Origin: Phycisphaerales bacterium
GTDB taxonomy: Bacteria > Planctomycetota > Phycisphaerae > Phycisphaerales > SM1A02
Length of the DNA stretch: 39,742 bases
Direction: 5' to 3'
NCBI GenBank assembly: GCA_022446905.1
Contig: JAKVBT010000008.1
Coordinates: forward strand, 26,421 to 66,162
In this document: positions 1-8,593 of the stretch, one piece after another
How positions within the stretch are numbered: position 1 is the first letter of the stretch
Layout: each line of letters opens with the position of its first letter
Made by a program: the position numbers and the translations under genes
The notes under the pieces: model-generated
Told to the model about the DNA's origin: nothing
Database searches by the model: none
What the model saw: only the letters and a program-made list of their open reading frames with translations

Positions 1-2268
1 CCTGGATCGCGCGGACTTCGTGCGCGTCGCGCACCCAATCTTGATCACGGCATGTCGTATGACGGACTTCGCAGTCGACTCGAACAGGAGACTTTTCCTG
101 GCGGCGTCACCATTCACGCGGTGAATGATGGTGCTGGAAAGCCCCTTGAGCACATCATTGATGACACCATGATGCGCATCGATCTACCCAAACCACTGCC
201 GCCAGGAGGGGTTCAGCAACTGCAAATTAAGTGGGAGTCGATGATCGTCCCAGACACCATTGGCGGCCGCAGTGGCTACGAAACCTTCGATGATGGCCGA
301 ACGCTGTACCAGATTGCTCAGTGGTTCCCGAGAATGGCTGCATACACGGACTACGACGGGTGGCAGACTCGGCCATTTCTTGGCCGCGGAGAGTTCACTC
401 TTGAGTTTGGCGACTACGACGTTTCTATCACTGTCCCAGATAACTTTCTGGTTGCCGCAACTGGTGAACTGCAGAACCCACGAGAAGTATTAACGCCCTC
501 ACAACGGTCCCGGCTTGTAGAAGCAAGGGATTCTTCCACACCCAAGATGATTGTCACACGCGAAGAGTCAGACGCCCTGGTCAATTCCGACACCGAAAGT
601 ACGGCAACCTGGCAATTCAAGGCCGATCAAGTACGCGACTTCGCATTCAGCACTTCGCCGGCTTTCGCCTGGGACGCGATGGGTGTCGACATCCCGGGCC
701 GCGATGAACGCGTCATGGCCATGTCAATGTGGCCACAGGAAGCAGACGGCCTGTGGGATTTGTACTCGACGCACGCCGTAGCACATGGACTGGAGTCCTA
801 CTCTGAAACCGCAATGCCCTATCCATGGCCGGTCGCGTGGTCGATCAATGGAGTCGTCGGCGGCGGCATGGAGTACCCGATGGTCACGTTCAATGGCCCG
901 CGACCCGAAGACGATGGCACTTGGACTGAACGTGCCAAGTATGGCCTCATCTCCGTAGTTATTCATGAGGTTGGGCACTTCTGGTTCCCGATGATTGTCA
1001 ACAGTGACGAGCGTCAATGGACCTGGATGGATGAAGGCATCAACACCTATCACCAATTTTTAGCCGAGCGTTCATGGGAAGAAGACTATGCCCGAGCCCG
1101 GGGGCTGCCCCGCGCCATCACCGGCTACATGCGCGACGTTGAAAACACCCGCCCGATCATGACCGCCAGCGAGTCCATTTTGCAGTTCGGACCCAACGCC
1201 TATGCCAAGCCGGCAACAGCGCTGAATATTCTGCGAGAAACTGTGGTTGGTCGCGATTTATTCGACCATGCGATGCGCGCCTACACACAACGCTGGGCGT
1301 TCAAACGGCCCGAGCCAGCAGATTTTTTCCGCACCATTGAAGATGCAAGCGGTCGTGATCTGGACTGGTTCTGGCGGGGATGGTTCTATGACAACCGGCC
1401 CGTCGATGTTTCACTTGACTCAGTCGAAACCTACCGCGTCCACAGTGACAATCCAACTATTGAGATGAAAATCGACCGAGAGGATGAAGACAAAGAAGCT
1501 CCCGACACGGTCACCAAACAGCGCAATACTGGGATCGACCGCCGAACAGATCGGTTCCCCGAACTCATTGACTTCTATAGCACTAGAGACAAACACAAGC
1601 CAACTCCTTCTGACATTCGCGCGTACGAGAAGTTGATGGCCGAGTTGGACGAGAATGAGAAAGAACTGCTCAACACAGATGCGAAGTTCCATGTACTTCG
1701 ATTCAACAGCAACGGTGGCCTGGTGATGCCACTGCCAATCAAAATCACCTACGAAGACGAATCCGTCGAAGAACTCGTATTGCCAGCGGACCTATGGCGG
1801 GCAGACCACCGCACGACCTCTGCCATGCTGATTCGAGATCAGAATATTGTCTCGGTCACCCTCGATCCACATGATGAACTTGCTGATGTGGACCGAAGCG
1901 ACAACACGTATCCCCCAAGCATTGCCGATGCGCGATTTAAACTCAATCGTGGACAGGATCGAGACAACCCGATGCGCGCCGATGCTCGAGAACAGGCTCG
2001 CGACGCTACATGGGCATCGATGCAAACATGGGTCGCTGGGCTGGCATCACCAGAGATTGAATCTGCCCTAGCCACACCCTTGCCAGATGACGGATGGGGC
2101 ACACGCGTCGCACTCGTGATTACTGGGGTCGACGAGACTCCGATGCGACTCAGCAGTGCTGGACCTGATCGCCAACACGGCACAACCGATGATCTTTCTG
2201 CTGCAGTCCGCAGCGATGGATCAATGGAGATTCTTCAGACCTCTGATGAGCGACCAAAGGTCAACTAA
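1..2268 (+). CDS. M1-family zinc aminopeptidase-like protein (5' truncated)
   Basis: This is a zinc metallopeptidase of the M1 (gluzincin) family, which removes N-terminal residues from peptides. The reading frame is open from base 1, so the N-terminus lies outside the window. An internal ATG at 52 exists, but the frame continues upstream without a stop and the M1 N-terminal beta domain looks incomplete. The zinc site is HEVGH near residues 308-312 counted from that ATG, followed 18 residues later by the third ligand in WMDEG, which is the HEXXH-X18-E spacing. The substrate loop usually read as GAMEN appears as GGMEY about 35 residues before HEXXH. A C-terminal region of about 270 residues follows the catalytic domain. 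The TAA stop lies 3 bases before the stop of the convergent beta-helix gene. Family assignment is firm; substrate and location are unknown because the signal peptide region is missing. Confidence 0.9.
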   Translation, partial: PGSRGLRARRAPNLDHGMSYDGLRSRLEQETFPGGVTIHAVNDGAGKPLEHIIDDTMMRIDLPKPLPPGGVQQLQIKWESMIVPDTIGGRSGYETFDDGRTLYQIAQWFPRMAAYTDYDGWQTRPFLGRGEFTLEFGDYDVSITVPDNFLVAATGELQNPREVLTPSQRSRLVEARDSSTPKMIVTREESDALVNSDTESTATWQFKADQVRDFAFSTSPAFAWDAMGVDIPGRDERVMAMSMWPQEADGLWDLYSTHAVAHGLESYSETAMPYPWPVAWSINGVVGGGMEYPMVTFNGPRPEDDGTWTERAKYGLISVVIHEVGHFWFPMIVNSDERQWTWMDEGINTYHQFLAERSWEEDYARARGLPRAITGYMRDVENTRPIMTASESILQFGPNAYAKPATALNILRETVVGRDLFDHAMRAYTQRWAFKRPEPADFFRTIEDASGRDLDWFWRGWFYDNRPVDVSLDSVETYRVHSDNPTIEMKIDREDEDKEAPDTVTKQRNTGIDRRTDRFPELIDFYSTRDKHKPTPSDIRAYEKLMAELDENEKELLNTDAKFHVLRFNSNGGLVMPLPIKITYEDESVEELVLPADLWRADHRTTSAMLIRDQNIVSVTLDPHDELADVDRSDNTYPPSIADARFKLNRGQDRDNPMRADAREQARDATWASMQTWVAGLASPEIESALATPLPDDGWGTRVALVITGVDETPMRLSSAGPDRQHGTTDDLSAAVRSDGSMEILQTSDERPKVN

Positions 2269-2271
2269 GAA

Positions 2272-3543
2272 TCAGCACGGCCCCCAAGTGTCCAGTAGAA
2301 GCAGTAGGTCCGACACGCTGACAACCTCGTCATCATCAAGATCGAATTGGCACTGCACACATGAAGCGCCAAACCAGCGCAGCATCTGCATGAGATCTTC
2401 TGCCTGCACCTGATCATCAGCATTGACATCTGCAGGACACACACAGGCCCAAACATTGTGCCCACCATCCGCCCAAGTCCCCGTCACGGTTTCAGAACTC
2501 GGTGGATCTGCGCAGAAGATATTCCATGACAAATCGACGGGGTTTGAGGGCAGCGACTGAGAACGCAACGCTGCCCCGTTATCTGATTCATTGGCGACAA
2601 ACTCACATCCATCTACTACACCGCCCGCTGCTGCATATACACCGCCGCCATACTCTGCAGCTTGATTGTCAACGAGCACACAGAGTTCCATGTACATGGG
2701 AGCCAATGCGCACAGGCCACCACCTGAGGACGCTTGATTGAGACTCAAGAGACAACCACTCAAATACACCGAGTGCGCTATCTCTGCGACATAGATCCCA
2801 CCCCCATAGGGAGCCTGATTACCGATCAAATTGCAACCAGTGAGAAACGCGGCACCCCCTGAGCGATCAACGTTTAAGCCCCCGCCGAATGCAAAAGGCC
2901 CATTTGCACTGTTCTGCACAAAGTCGCACTTGCTCATCTCAAGGTATGCGCTGTCAACGTATGCACCACCACCACCAAAAACAGCCTGATTGAATTGGAT
3001 CAATGTGTCATGCATGAGGAGAGCGCTGCCTGACTCCACGCACACTCCACCTCCAGCACTGGTGGCGGTGCAGTTATAGATCGCGCCACCTCGATAGGTC
3101 ACCTGACCCCCCTCCTGCACCTTGAGCCCCCCACCTGATTGGAAAGAACATCCAATGATGGTCACATCTTGAAGTTCCACAGATGTTGAATAAAGCCAGA
3201 TTCCGGGGCTCGCATTGACCACGGTCAATCCATCGATGATAGAGCCGCTGGAAGCACCGCCAGAGACAAGGATTCCAATCCACGTGTCTCCTCCACTGAT
3301 CGTGACCGTGCCTGGACCTTCCCGAGCAACCAGATGCAGTTGTTTTCCACTGAGGTCGGCCACGGCCCCGCCCCATGATGGTGGACCATAGGTTCCCGGC
3401 GCTATCGACACTGTGTCACCGTTTGATGCCGCGAAAATGGCTGAGTTGATCTCTGTGTACTGCTCCGGCACCAACAACTCGGCACCGAAAGCAACTGATC
3501 CCCCAGCCAATACCACGCTGCAAATCATCAGCTTCATAGGCAT
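2272..3543 (-). CDS. Secreted right-handed beta-helix repeat protein with dockerin-like C-terminus
   Basis: This is a predicted exported protein of about 423 residues. A hydrophobic signal peptide (MPMKLMICSVVLAGG, likely cleaved after AFG) is followed by a classic beta-helix entry segment (INSAIFAASNGDTVSIAPGTY). Many short G-rich parallel beta-helix turns follow, of the GGGxxV kind seen in polymorphic outer membrane or pectate-lyase-like folds. The C-terminus has two Asp-rich loops (DVNADDQVQAEDLM and DLDDDEVVSVSDLL) and ends in TWGPC, the dockerin-type tail common in planctomycete secreted proteins. I chose the ATG at 3543 because GGAG lies just upstream; the ATG at 3537 is equally possible and gives a GGAG spacing of 9. 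The role is unknown: such proteins are cell-surface or extracellular, and a polysaccharide-related or adhesive function would be a guess. Confidence 0.82.
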   Translation of the reverse strand: MPMKLMICSVVLAGGSVAFGAELLVPEQYTEINSAIFAASNGDTVSIAPGTYGPPSWGGAVADLSGKQLHLVAREGPGTVTISGGDTWIGILVSGGASSGSIIDGLTVVNASPGIWLYSTSVELQDVTIIGCSFQSGGGLKVQEGGQVTYRGGAIYNCTATSAGGGVCVESGSALLMHDTLIQFNQAVFGGGGAYVDSAYLEMSKCDFVQNSANGPFAFGGGLNVDRSGGAAFLTGCNLIGNQAPYGGGIYVAEIAHSVYLSGCLLSLNQASSGGGLCALAPMYMELCVLVDNQAAEYGGGVYAAAGGVVDGCEFVANESDNGAALRSQSLPSNPVDLSWNIFCADPPSSETVTGTWADGGHNVWACVCPADVNADDQVQAEDLMQMLRWFGASCVQCQFDLDDDEVVSVSDLLLLLDTWGPC

Positions 3544-3600
3544 GAACTCCACTCTACCAATCAATTCACACCCAAGGCCCACACGACCAGCTGAGGCCCA

Positions 3601-4236
3601 TCACAGGATGATGAACATCGTCAGCACCATCGCCAACCACACCACATCTAAAAAATGCCAGTAGATAGCAGTATGACCAAGGAGACCCCGGCGAACGGTT
3701 GTCCACCGCCGCCACAGGGCGTACCACACCAACATTCCAAGTGGGATGAGCCCGCCCAGCACGTGGGCCACGTGGAGACCGGTCAATACCCAGAAGGCAG
3801 TAGTCGCCAACCTGTGGACACCATCATCAGTTAAGAGCTGTTCGACGGCATCGTGCCAGACAAACCACGCCCAAACTTGCATGCCTGTGAAAATTCCAGC
3901 CCCGATCAGGGCTGATGCCATTGCCGCCCGAACACCGGTCACACTTCCGCGCCGATCAGCCGCTACTGCTGCACTACATGCAATGCTGCATCCAATCAAT
4001 GATGCGGTACTTACCCAGATCTGCCATGGCAGTGGTGGCAGCGACTTGGGCCACTGCTCGCTGCTTGCCCAGATTGCCAGGATCGCCAGCAACAACCCTC
4101 CGAAGAGCATGGCCAATGTGGCCAGCAGCGCCCAGAGACCAAATGAGCCCGCAATCACTTGAGCTCGCTCGTCGCGATAGGCACCCCGCACTCCAGCCCC
4201 TGCGGCCGAAGTCGCAGGGCGGTCAGTTGTGGTCAT
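3601..4236 (-). CDS. Second, short haem-copper oxidase subunit III-like protein
   Basis: This is a 211-residue polytopic membrane protein with five predicted TM segments. It ends in the subunit III signature YWHFLDVVWLAM, comparable to YWHIVDVIWIFLF at the end of the larger subunit III gene in the same operon. The GLHVAHVLGG segment also matches the GLHxxHVxxG of subunit III/CyoC proteins. It is the last gene of the respiratory operon and overlaps the end of the subunit IV gene by 14 bases. A second subunit III-like gene here suggests a paralogue that either joins the same oxidase or replaces the larger subunit. No cofactor ligands are expected in this family. The call as a subunit III relative is strong; whether it is present in the assembled enzyme is inference. 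Confidence 0.85.
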   Translation of the reverse strand: MTTTDRPATSAAGAGVRGAYRDERAQVIAGSFGLWALLATLAMLFGGLLLAILAIWASSEQWPKSLPPLPWQIWVSTASLIGCSIACSAAVAADRRGSVTGVRAAMASALIGAGIFTGMQVWAWFVWHDAVEQLLTDDGVHRLATTAFWVLTGLHVAHVLGGLIPLGMLVWYALWRRWTTVRRGLLGHTAIYWHFLDVVWLAMVLTMFIIL

Positions 4237-4663
4237 GTCCCTGGGCCGCGTTCACTTCACCAGTTGCGCGCTGCTTTGCCCAATCAGCCTCAAGCAAGTC
4301 GAGTTGCTCTTGCACTTCCGGCGTATTACCCGGAACGATGTCTGGCTGGTAGGCCGTGGTATCGATCAGTGCAAAGGCGATGAACAAGCCAACAAAGAAG
4401 ATCGACCCGATAAATACGAAGCCAACAAAGGAACGATCCCAACGAAGATGCATGAAGATCAAGGCCACCAATGTGCACTTGACAACCGCCACACCCATTG
4501 CGACCACAATGTTCATTTCCGGCATGTTGAGTGTATTGAAGTCGAGCTTTGCTACCCAGACCGTAACTGCAGTGAGAAAGAGCAAACCGATGCAAGTCAC
4601 CACCAATAGTTTGATGGGAACGATGTGGCCAACGGCGCCGTGTTCGTGATCTTGTGCAGACAT
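4223..4663 (-). CDS. ctaF: Cytochrome c oxidase subunit IV, prokaryotic type
   Basis: This is a 146-residue protein of the small bacterial cytochrome oxidase subunit IV family (COX4_pro). It has three hydrophobic helices and the family hallmark in the middle helix region, KCTLVALIFMHLRWD, where the VxxFFMHL-like stretch ends in a charged pair. The N-terminus is His-bearing (DHEHGAVGH). In caa3 and aa3 oxidases this subunit packs on subunits I and III and is thought to aid assembly or stability. It lies between the large subunit III gene, 13 bases away, and the short subunit III gene, which it overlaps. The C-terminal 40 residues after the last helix are charged and not typical of the shortest family members. 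Confidence 0.9.
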   Translation of the reverse strand: MSAQDHEHGAVGHIVPIKLLVVTCIGLLFLTAVTVWVAKLDFNTLNMPEMNIVVAMGVAVVKCTLVALIFMHLRWDRSFVGFVFIGSIFFVGLFIAFALIDTTAYQPDIVPGNTPEVQEQLDLLEADWAKQRATGEVNAAQGHDHN

Positions 4664-4676
4664 CTCGATCGCTCCG

Positions 4677-5702
4677 TCAGATCAGATAGAACAGGGGAAA
4701 GAGGAAGATCCAAATCACATCGACGATGTGCCAGTACAGGCCGCCAAGATCAATTGGCGTGTAATACTCACGGCTGAAACGACCACGTAGTGTCAGCAGA
4801 AGCAACCAGATGATCAAAATGCCCCCAACCACGACGTGAATGCCGTGAAGGCCAGTCATCAGGAAGTAAATGGTGAAGAACTTCTGTGCATTCACCGGAC
4901 GCTCTGGATCCTGCAGCGGATGCGGCAAGGTCGGGATCTCGCCTGCCTCATGGTGTTCGGCATAGGCAATTTCAGATGGAATGTCTTCGTTGTTTGTGAG
5001 CACGCTTGGAGGCAGAAAGAGACTGAGCTCGATGGTGTCCATCAACTCTTCGTCCGTCACAATCCCAGCCGGACCATAGCCTGCAGTTGGCTGATTCCAC
5101 GGCTGCGCATCTGCAGGAGCGGCGGGCATTTCAGCACGCACCTGATCTGCAGCAAGCATCGCCTGAGAGTCAGCAGCCTCATGCGCGAGCCGATCGGCTC
5201 GTTTGGCTTGCGCAGTCTCATCAAGCGGCAGCCAGAGTTCCGATGCATGTGGCTCACTGTAGAAGCCCATGCCTGGATAAAAACCTTCGTGGAACTTGTG
5301 GGCGTACTCGACATACTTGATCGCCATGAAACCGCCAGCACCACACAAGGTCAGTAGCAAACACAGCACAACGGCCTTCATCTTGCCACGTGCTGCATAG
5401 GTAACTGCCATCGCCATCGTGAGGGAACTGGTTAGCAGCACAGCCGTGTTAATGGCCCCCCATTCCGTACTCAGGAACTGACTTCCATAGGCAAAGATCT
5501 CAGGATGATTGGCGCGCCATACCGAGTACGCGACAAACAGCCCACCAAAGAGCAGGATTTCCGTAGAAAGGAAGAGCCACATCCCGAGCTTTCCGGCTTC
5601 GAATTGCTGCACGGGGTTATCCCAGTGGTGCTGCAGGAAATCCGGGTGGTCGTGCCCATGATCATCGTCATGGTGGTCGGCATGTGCGTGCATCTGACTC
5701 AC
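4677..5702 (-). CDS. ctaE: Cytochrome c oxidase subunit III (large form with soluble insertion)
   Basis: This is a 341-residue subunit III of the haem-copper oxygen reductase. The N-terminus is a His/Asp-rich tail (HAHADHHDDDHGHDH). It is followed by helices with the subunit III signatures KLGMWLFLSTEILLFGGLF and, near the end, GLHGIHVVVGG and YWHIVDVIWIFLF. Roughly residues 135-255, between the third helix and the last pair of helices, form a polar insertion rich in Ala, Glu and Pro that is absent from ordinary 200-residue subunits III. The start is a GTG at 5702, preceded by AAGGG at a good distance. An in-frame ATG three codons later would be poorly spaced. It is 26 bases downstream of ctaD in the same operon. 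Confidence 0.93.
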   Translation of the reverse strand: MSQMHAHADHHDDDHGHDHPDFLQHHWDNPVQQFEAGKLGMWLFLSTEILLFGGLFVAYSVWRANHPEIFAYGSQFLSTEWGAINTAVLLTSSLTMAMAVTYAARGKMKAVVLCLLLTLCGAGGFMAIKYVEYAHKFHEGFYPGMGFYSEPHASELWLPLDETAQAKRADRLAHEAADSQAMLAADQVRAEMPAAPADAQPWNQPTAGYGPAGIVTDEELMDTIELSLFLPPSVLTNNEDIPSEIAYAEHHEAGEIPTLPHPLQDPERPVNAQKFFTIYFLMTGLHGIHVVVGGILIIWLLLLTLRGRFSREYYTPIDLGGLYWHIVDVIWIFLFPLFYLI

Positions 5703-5728
5703 GTGTAATCCCTTTCCGCAGTCCGCAC

Positions 5729-7441
5729 TCAGGCGGTTGCGTCCTCCGCATGCTGACCCGGATGCTCAACGTCCTCACGCCAGACGTAGCCACCGGTTGC
5801 CTCATCCCATCGAAGCACCGAGAAGTCGTAGCAATCGCCAACCTCAGGCTGCTCAGCGAAGTTGTCATGCGGCGGCGGTGACGTGCACTGCCACTCAAGA
5901 CTCCGCCCACCCCACGGGTTGGCTGGAGCACGACGCCCAAAGAACAGTGAGCCAATGAAGTAGAACGCCATCATGAAGAAGGCAATCGCCATCATGTACG
6001 AGCCGATTGTCGAAAGTATGTGATAGAACTGGAAGCCCGCATCCGCCGGATACGTCGCATAGCGACGGGGCATCCCGTGACTTCCAAGCATGAACTGTGT
6101 GAAGAAAGTCAGGTTGTAGCCAACGAAGAACAGTACAAATGCCACTCGACCAGCATTGTCGTTGATCAATTTGCCCGTCATCTTGGGCCACCAGTGGTGC
6201 AAGCCACCAATGAACCCAATCAGTGCCGAACCCATCATGACGTAGTGAAAGTGAGCCACCACAAAGTAGGTGTCATGGAGGTGCACATCAGTGGACAAGG
6301 TGCCCAGATACAAGCCGGTCAATCCGCCGATCGTGAATAGGAAAATGAACCCCATGCCATACAACATGGAGGTATTCCAACTAATCGCCCCCTTGTACAT
6401 CGTGGCAAGCCAGTTAAATACCTTGACTGCAGATGGGATTGCCACACTGAATGTGATCAGTGAGAAGATCACGTTCATCAGGGGTGACTGGCCTGAGGTA
6501 AACATGTGGTGACCCCAGACGATGAACGAGAAAATCGCAATCGCGATCGAACTCCAGGCGATAAAGGAGTAGCCAAAGATGTGACGATGGCTATGGACAG
6601 CAATGAGTTCGCTGACAATGCCCATCGCTGGCAAAATCATGATGTACACCGCTGGGTGGCTGTAGAACCAGAAGAAGTGCTGATACAGCACTGGATCGCC
6701 ACCGAGAGCTGGATTGAAGATGCCGATGCCAAAGGCACGCTCCACCGCCAAGAGGGCCAGAGTGATACCAAGTACCGGCGTGGCGAGTACCTGAATGACT
6801 GCGGTTGCGTAGATCGACCAGAGGAAAAGCGGCATCCGGAACCAGGTCATGCCCTTCGGACGTAGCCGATGGATCGTGACGATGAAATTCATGCCTGTAA
6901 AGATCGACGAGAAACCGAGAATGAAAGCGCCGGTGACGGCCGGAATCACGCCGCCCATTGCTGACTGTTGGTCAATGCTGTAGGGGGTATAGAAGGTCCA
7001 ACCGGTGTCAAGCCCCCCTGTGAACATCGACATGACCAGGAAGATCGCACCGACAATCCACAAGTGATAGCTGAACAGGTTCAACCGAGGGAAGGCCACA
7101 TCCTTTGCCCCGAGCATAATCGGCAGCACAAAATTCCCAAGTGCTGCGGGAATACTCGGAATGATCACGAGGAACACCATGATTCCCCCGTGCATCGTGA
7201 AGGCCTTGTTGTAATCATTCTGATCCATAATGAGGCCTTCTGGAACGAGCAGCTGCGTTCGCACAAGGAGTGCGAAGATGCCGCCCAACAAGAAGGCCGT
7301 CAGTACCGAAACCAGATACATCAAGCCGATGCGTTTGTGATCGAGCGTAAAGAACCACGACCTAAAGCCGCGGGTGTGGGTCAAGTAGTTGTCGCCGGCG
7401 AGCACGGGCTGCTCCATCGGCCTTGCGTCAATGGTGGTCAT
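5729..7441 (-). CDS. ctaD: Cytochrome c oxidase subunit I, A2-type (YS motif)
   Basis: This is the catalytic subunit of a haem-copper oxygen reductase (570 residues, 12 TM helices). It reduces O2 to water and pumps protons. Ligands visible are His84 in MHGGIMVF and His399 for the low-spin haem, His397 for the high-spin haem (VAHFHY), and His262, His311 and His312 for CuB, with Tyr266 in position for the His-Tyr crosslink. Helix VI reads [10 protein letters not shown], so the D-channel glutamate of A1 enzymes (HPEVY) is replaced by Ala and the preceding Tyr260-Ser261 pair is present. This is the hallmark of A2-type enzymes such as caa3 of Rhodothermus and Thermus. Lys340 fits the K-channel lysine. 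The C-terminal 70 residues are soluble. AAGGG lies 7 bases before the ATG. It is 18 bases downstream of ctaC. Confidence 0.97.
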   Translation of the reverse strand: MTTIDARPMEQPVLAGDNYLTHTRGFRSWFFTLDHKRIGLMYLVSVLTAFLLGGIFALLVRTQLLVPEGLIMDQNDYNKAFTMHGGIMVFLVIIPSIPAALGNFVLPIMLGAKDVAFPRLNLFSYHLWIVGAIFLVMSMFTGGLDTGWTFYTPYSIDQQSAMGGVIPAVTGAFILGFSSIFTGMNFIVTIHRLRPKGMTWFRMPLFLWSIYATAVIQVLATPVLGITLALLAVERAFGIGIFNPALGGDPVLYQHFFWFYSHPAVYIMILPAMGIVSELIAVHSHRHIFGYSFIAWSSIAIAIFSFIVWGHHMFTSGQSPLMNVIFSLITFSVAIPSAVKVFNWLATMYKGAISWNTSMLYGMGFIFLFTIGGLTGLYLGTLSTDVHLHDTYFVVAHFHYVMMGSALIGFIGGLHHWWPKMTGKLINDNAGRVAFVLFFVGYNLTFFTQFMLGSHGMPRRYATYPADAGFQFYHILSTIGSYMMAIAFFMMAFYFIGSLFFGRRAPANPWGGRSLEWQCTSPPPHDNFAEQPEVGDCYDFSVLRWDEATGGYVWREDVEHPGQHAEDATA

Positions 7442-7459
7442 GACTGTTCCCTTCCACGG

Positions 7460-8593
7460 TCAATTGGCTGATCCCGTGGAGATGTCGGCGCCATCAAGAT
7501 CCGGGTTTTCAATCACATTGCCTTGATCGTCAACGAGACGATCCATGTTCTTGATCATCAATACGAGTGCATCGACCTGCCGCTCCTTCAACTGGCCCTT
7601 GAAGGTTGGCATAGCACCCATATAGTTCTGGACGATGTAGTGCTGCGGATTAAGAATGGAGTCTCGAAGATAATTCTCTGGCACTTCAAATTCCCCACCA
7701 GGGCCCATGTGATCCTTCAGTGTGGTGCCATCCGTAAAGACCGTGGTTCCATTCTTTGTTCGCTCCCAAAGCCCAACGAATGATGGGCCGGTGCCAGAAG
7801 TCCCATCCCGTGAGTGACATGAGGCGCAACGGCTGTAGAGGCGGTTCATGGCATACGCAGGGAGATCGCTATCTGGGATGTCCTCGTACTCACGAGCAAG
7901 TTGACCCATCGCATCCTGGAACTCATCTTCAGGCAACACATTGACTACTGCAAGCATCTTGGAGTGATCCATTCCGCAGTACTCAGAGCAATACAAGCGA
8001 TACTGACCCGGGCGCGTGGCTTCGAACCAAAGGCTCGTGTATCGCCCAGGAACGACGTCTTGCTTCACCCGAAAGGCTGGAATGAAGACACTGTGCAGCA
8101 CATCCTTGCTGGACATGATCATGCGCACCGGTCGATTGAGTGGCACGGTCAGTTCGCCACCTTCAATGACACCAAACTCAGGATGTTCGAATATCCATGA
8201 CCACTTCTGGCCGGTGACTTTCACTGGATAGGCGTCGTCAGGCACCTCGGTCAATCTCAAATACCCATCCATGCCAAGCCAAAAGATCAGCCCGACAAGC
8301 AGCAATGGCATCGTTGTCCACGTCAACTCAAGTGGCGTGTTGTGTGTAGGCGCATCCGGCGTAAAACTCTCCCGACTTCCAGGCTTGAGCTTGTAACGGA
8401 TGGCAAACCACACCAGAACCAGTACCACCAACGCAAAGAAGATGTAGTTGATCCAATTGATGAAGTCGAAGACGAAGTCGACCTCTGGCGCGATGGTTGA
8501 TGCGCTCTCGGGCATCCAGAAGGTGCCACCAGAGGTTGCCTCGCCGAGTTTCATCGGTGATGTTGTTGTCGCTAGCAGTCCCAGCATGCTCAT
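7460..8593 (-). CDS. ctaC: Cytochrome c oxidase subunit II with fused cytochrome c (caa3 type)
   Basis: This 377-residue subunit accepts electrons into the oxidase. Two N-terminal TM helices (about 45-66 and 92-110) are followed by a periplasmic cupredoxin with the binuclear CuA ligands His167, Cys202, Cys206, His210 and Met213 in the CSEYCGMDHSKM motif. A C-terminal cytochrome c domain carries CASCH at 256-260 and a likely axial Met328 in MGAMPTF. The fusion defines a caa3 enzyme that can take electrons directly from a cytochrome-bearing complex rather than a soluble cytochrome. It overlaps the SCO gene by an ATGA, so the two are translationally coupled, and SCO delivers copper to this very CuA site. 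Confidence 0.97.
   Translation of the reverse strand: MSMLGLLATTTSPMKLGEATSGGTFWMPESASTIAPEVDFVFDFINWINYIFFALVVLVLVWFAIRYKLKPGSRESFTPDAPTHNTPLELTWTTMPLLLVGLIFWLGMDGYLRLTEVPDDAYPVKVTGQKWSWIFEHPEFGVIEGGELTVPLNRPVRMIMSSKDVLHSVFIPAFRVKQDVVPGRYTSLWFEATRPGQYRLYCSEYCGMDHSKMLAVVNVLPEDEFQDAMGQLAREYEDIPDSDLPAYAMNRLYSRCASCHSRDGTSGTGPSFVGLWERTKNGTTVFTDGTTLKDHMGPGGEFEVPENYLRDSILNPQHYIVQNYMGAMPTFKGQLKERQVDALVLMIKNMDRLVDDQGNVIENPDLDGADISTGSAN

Noticed and set aside
6968-7471. A plus-strand open frame opposite the oxidase subunit I gene
   Set aside because: It is His/Glu/Arg-rich nonsense typical of the reverse complement of a membrane protein gene, without homology.
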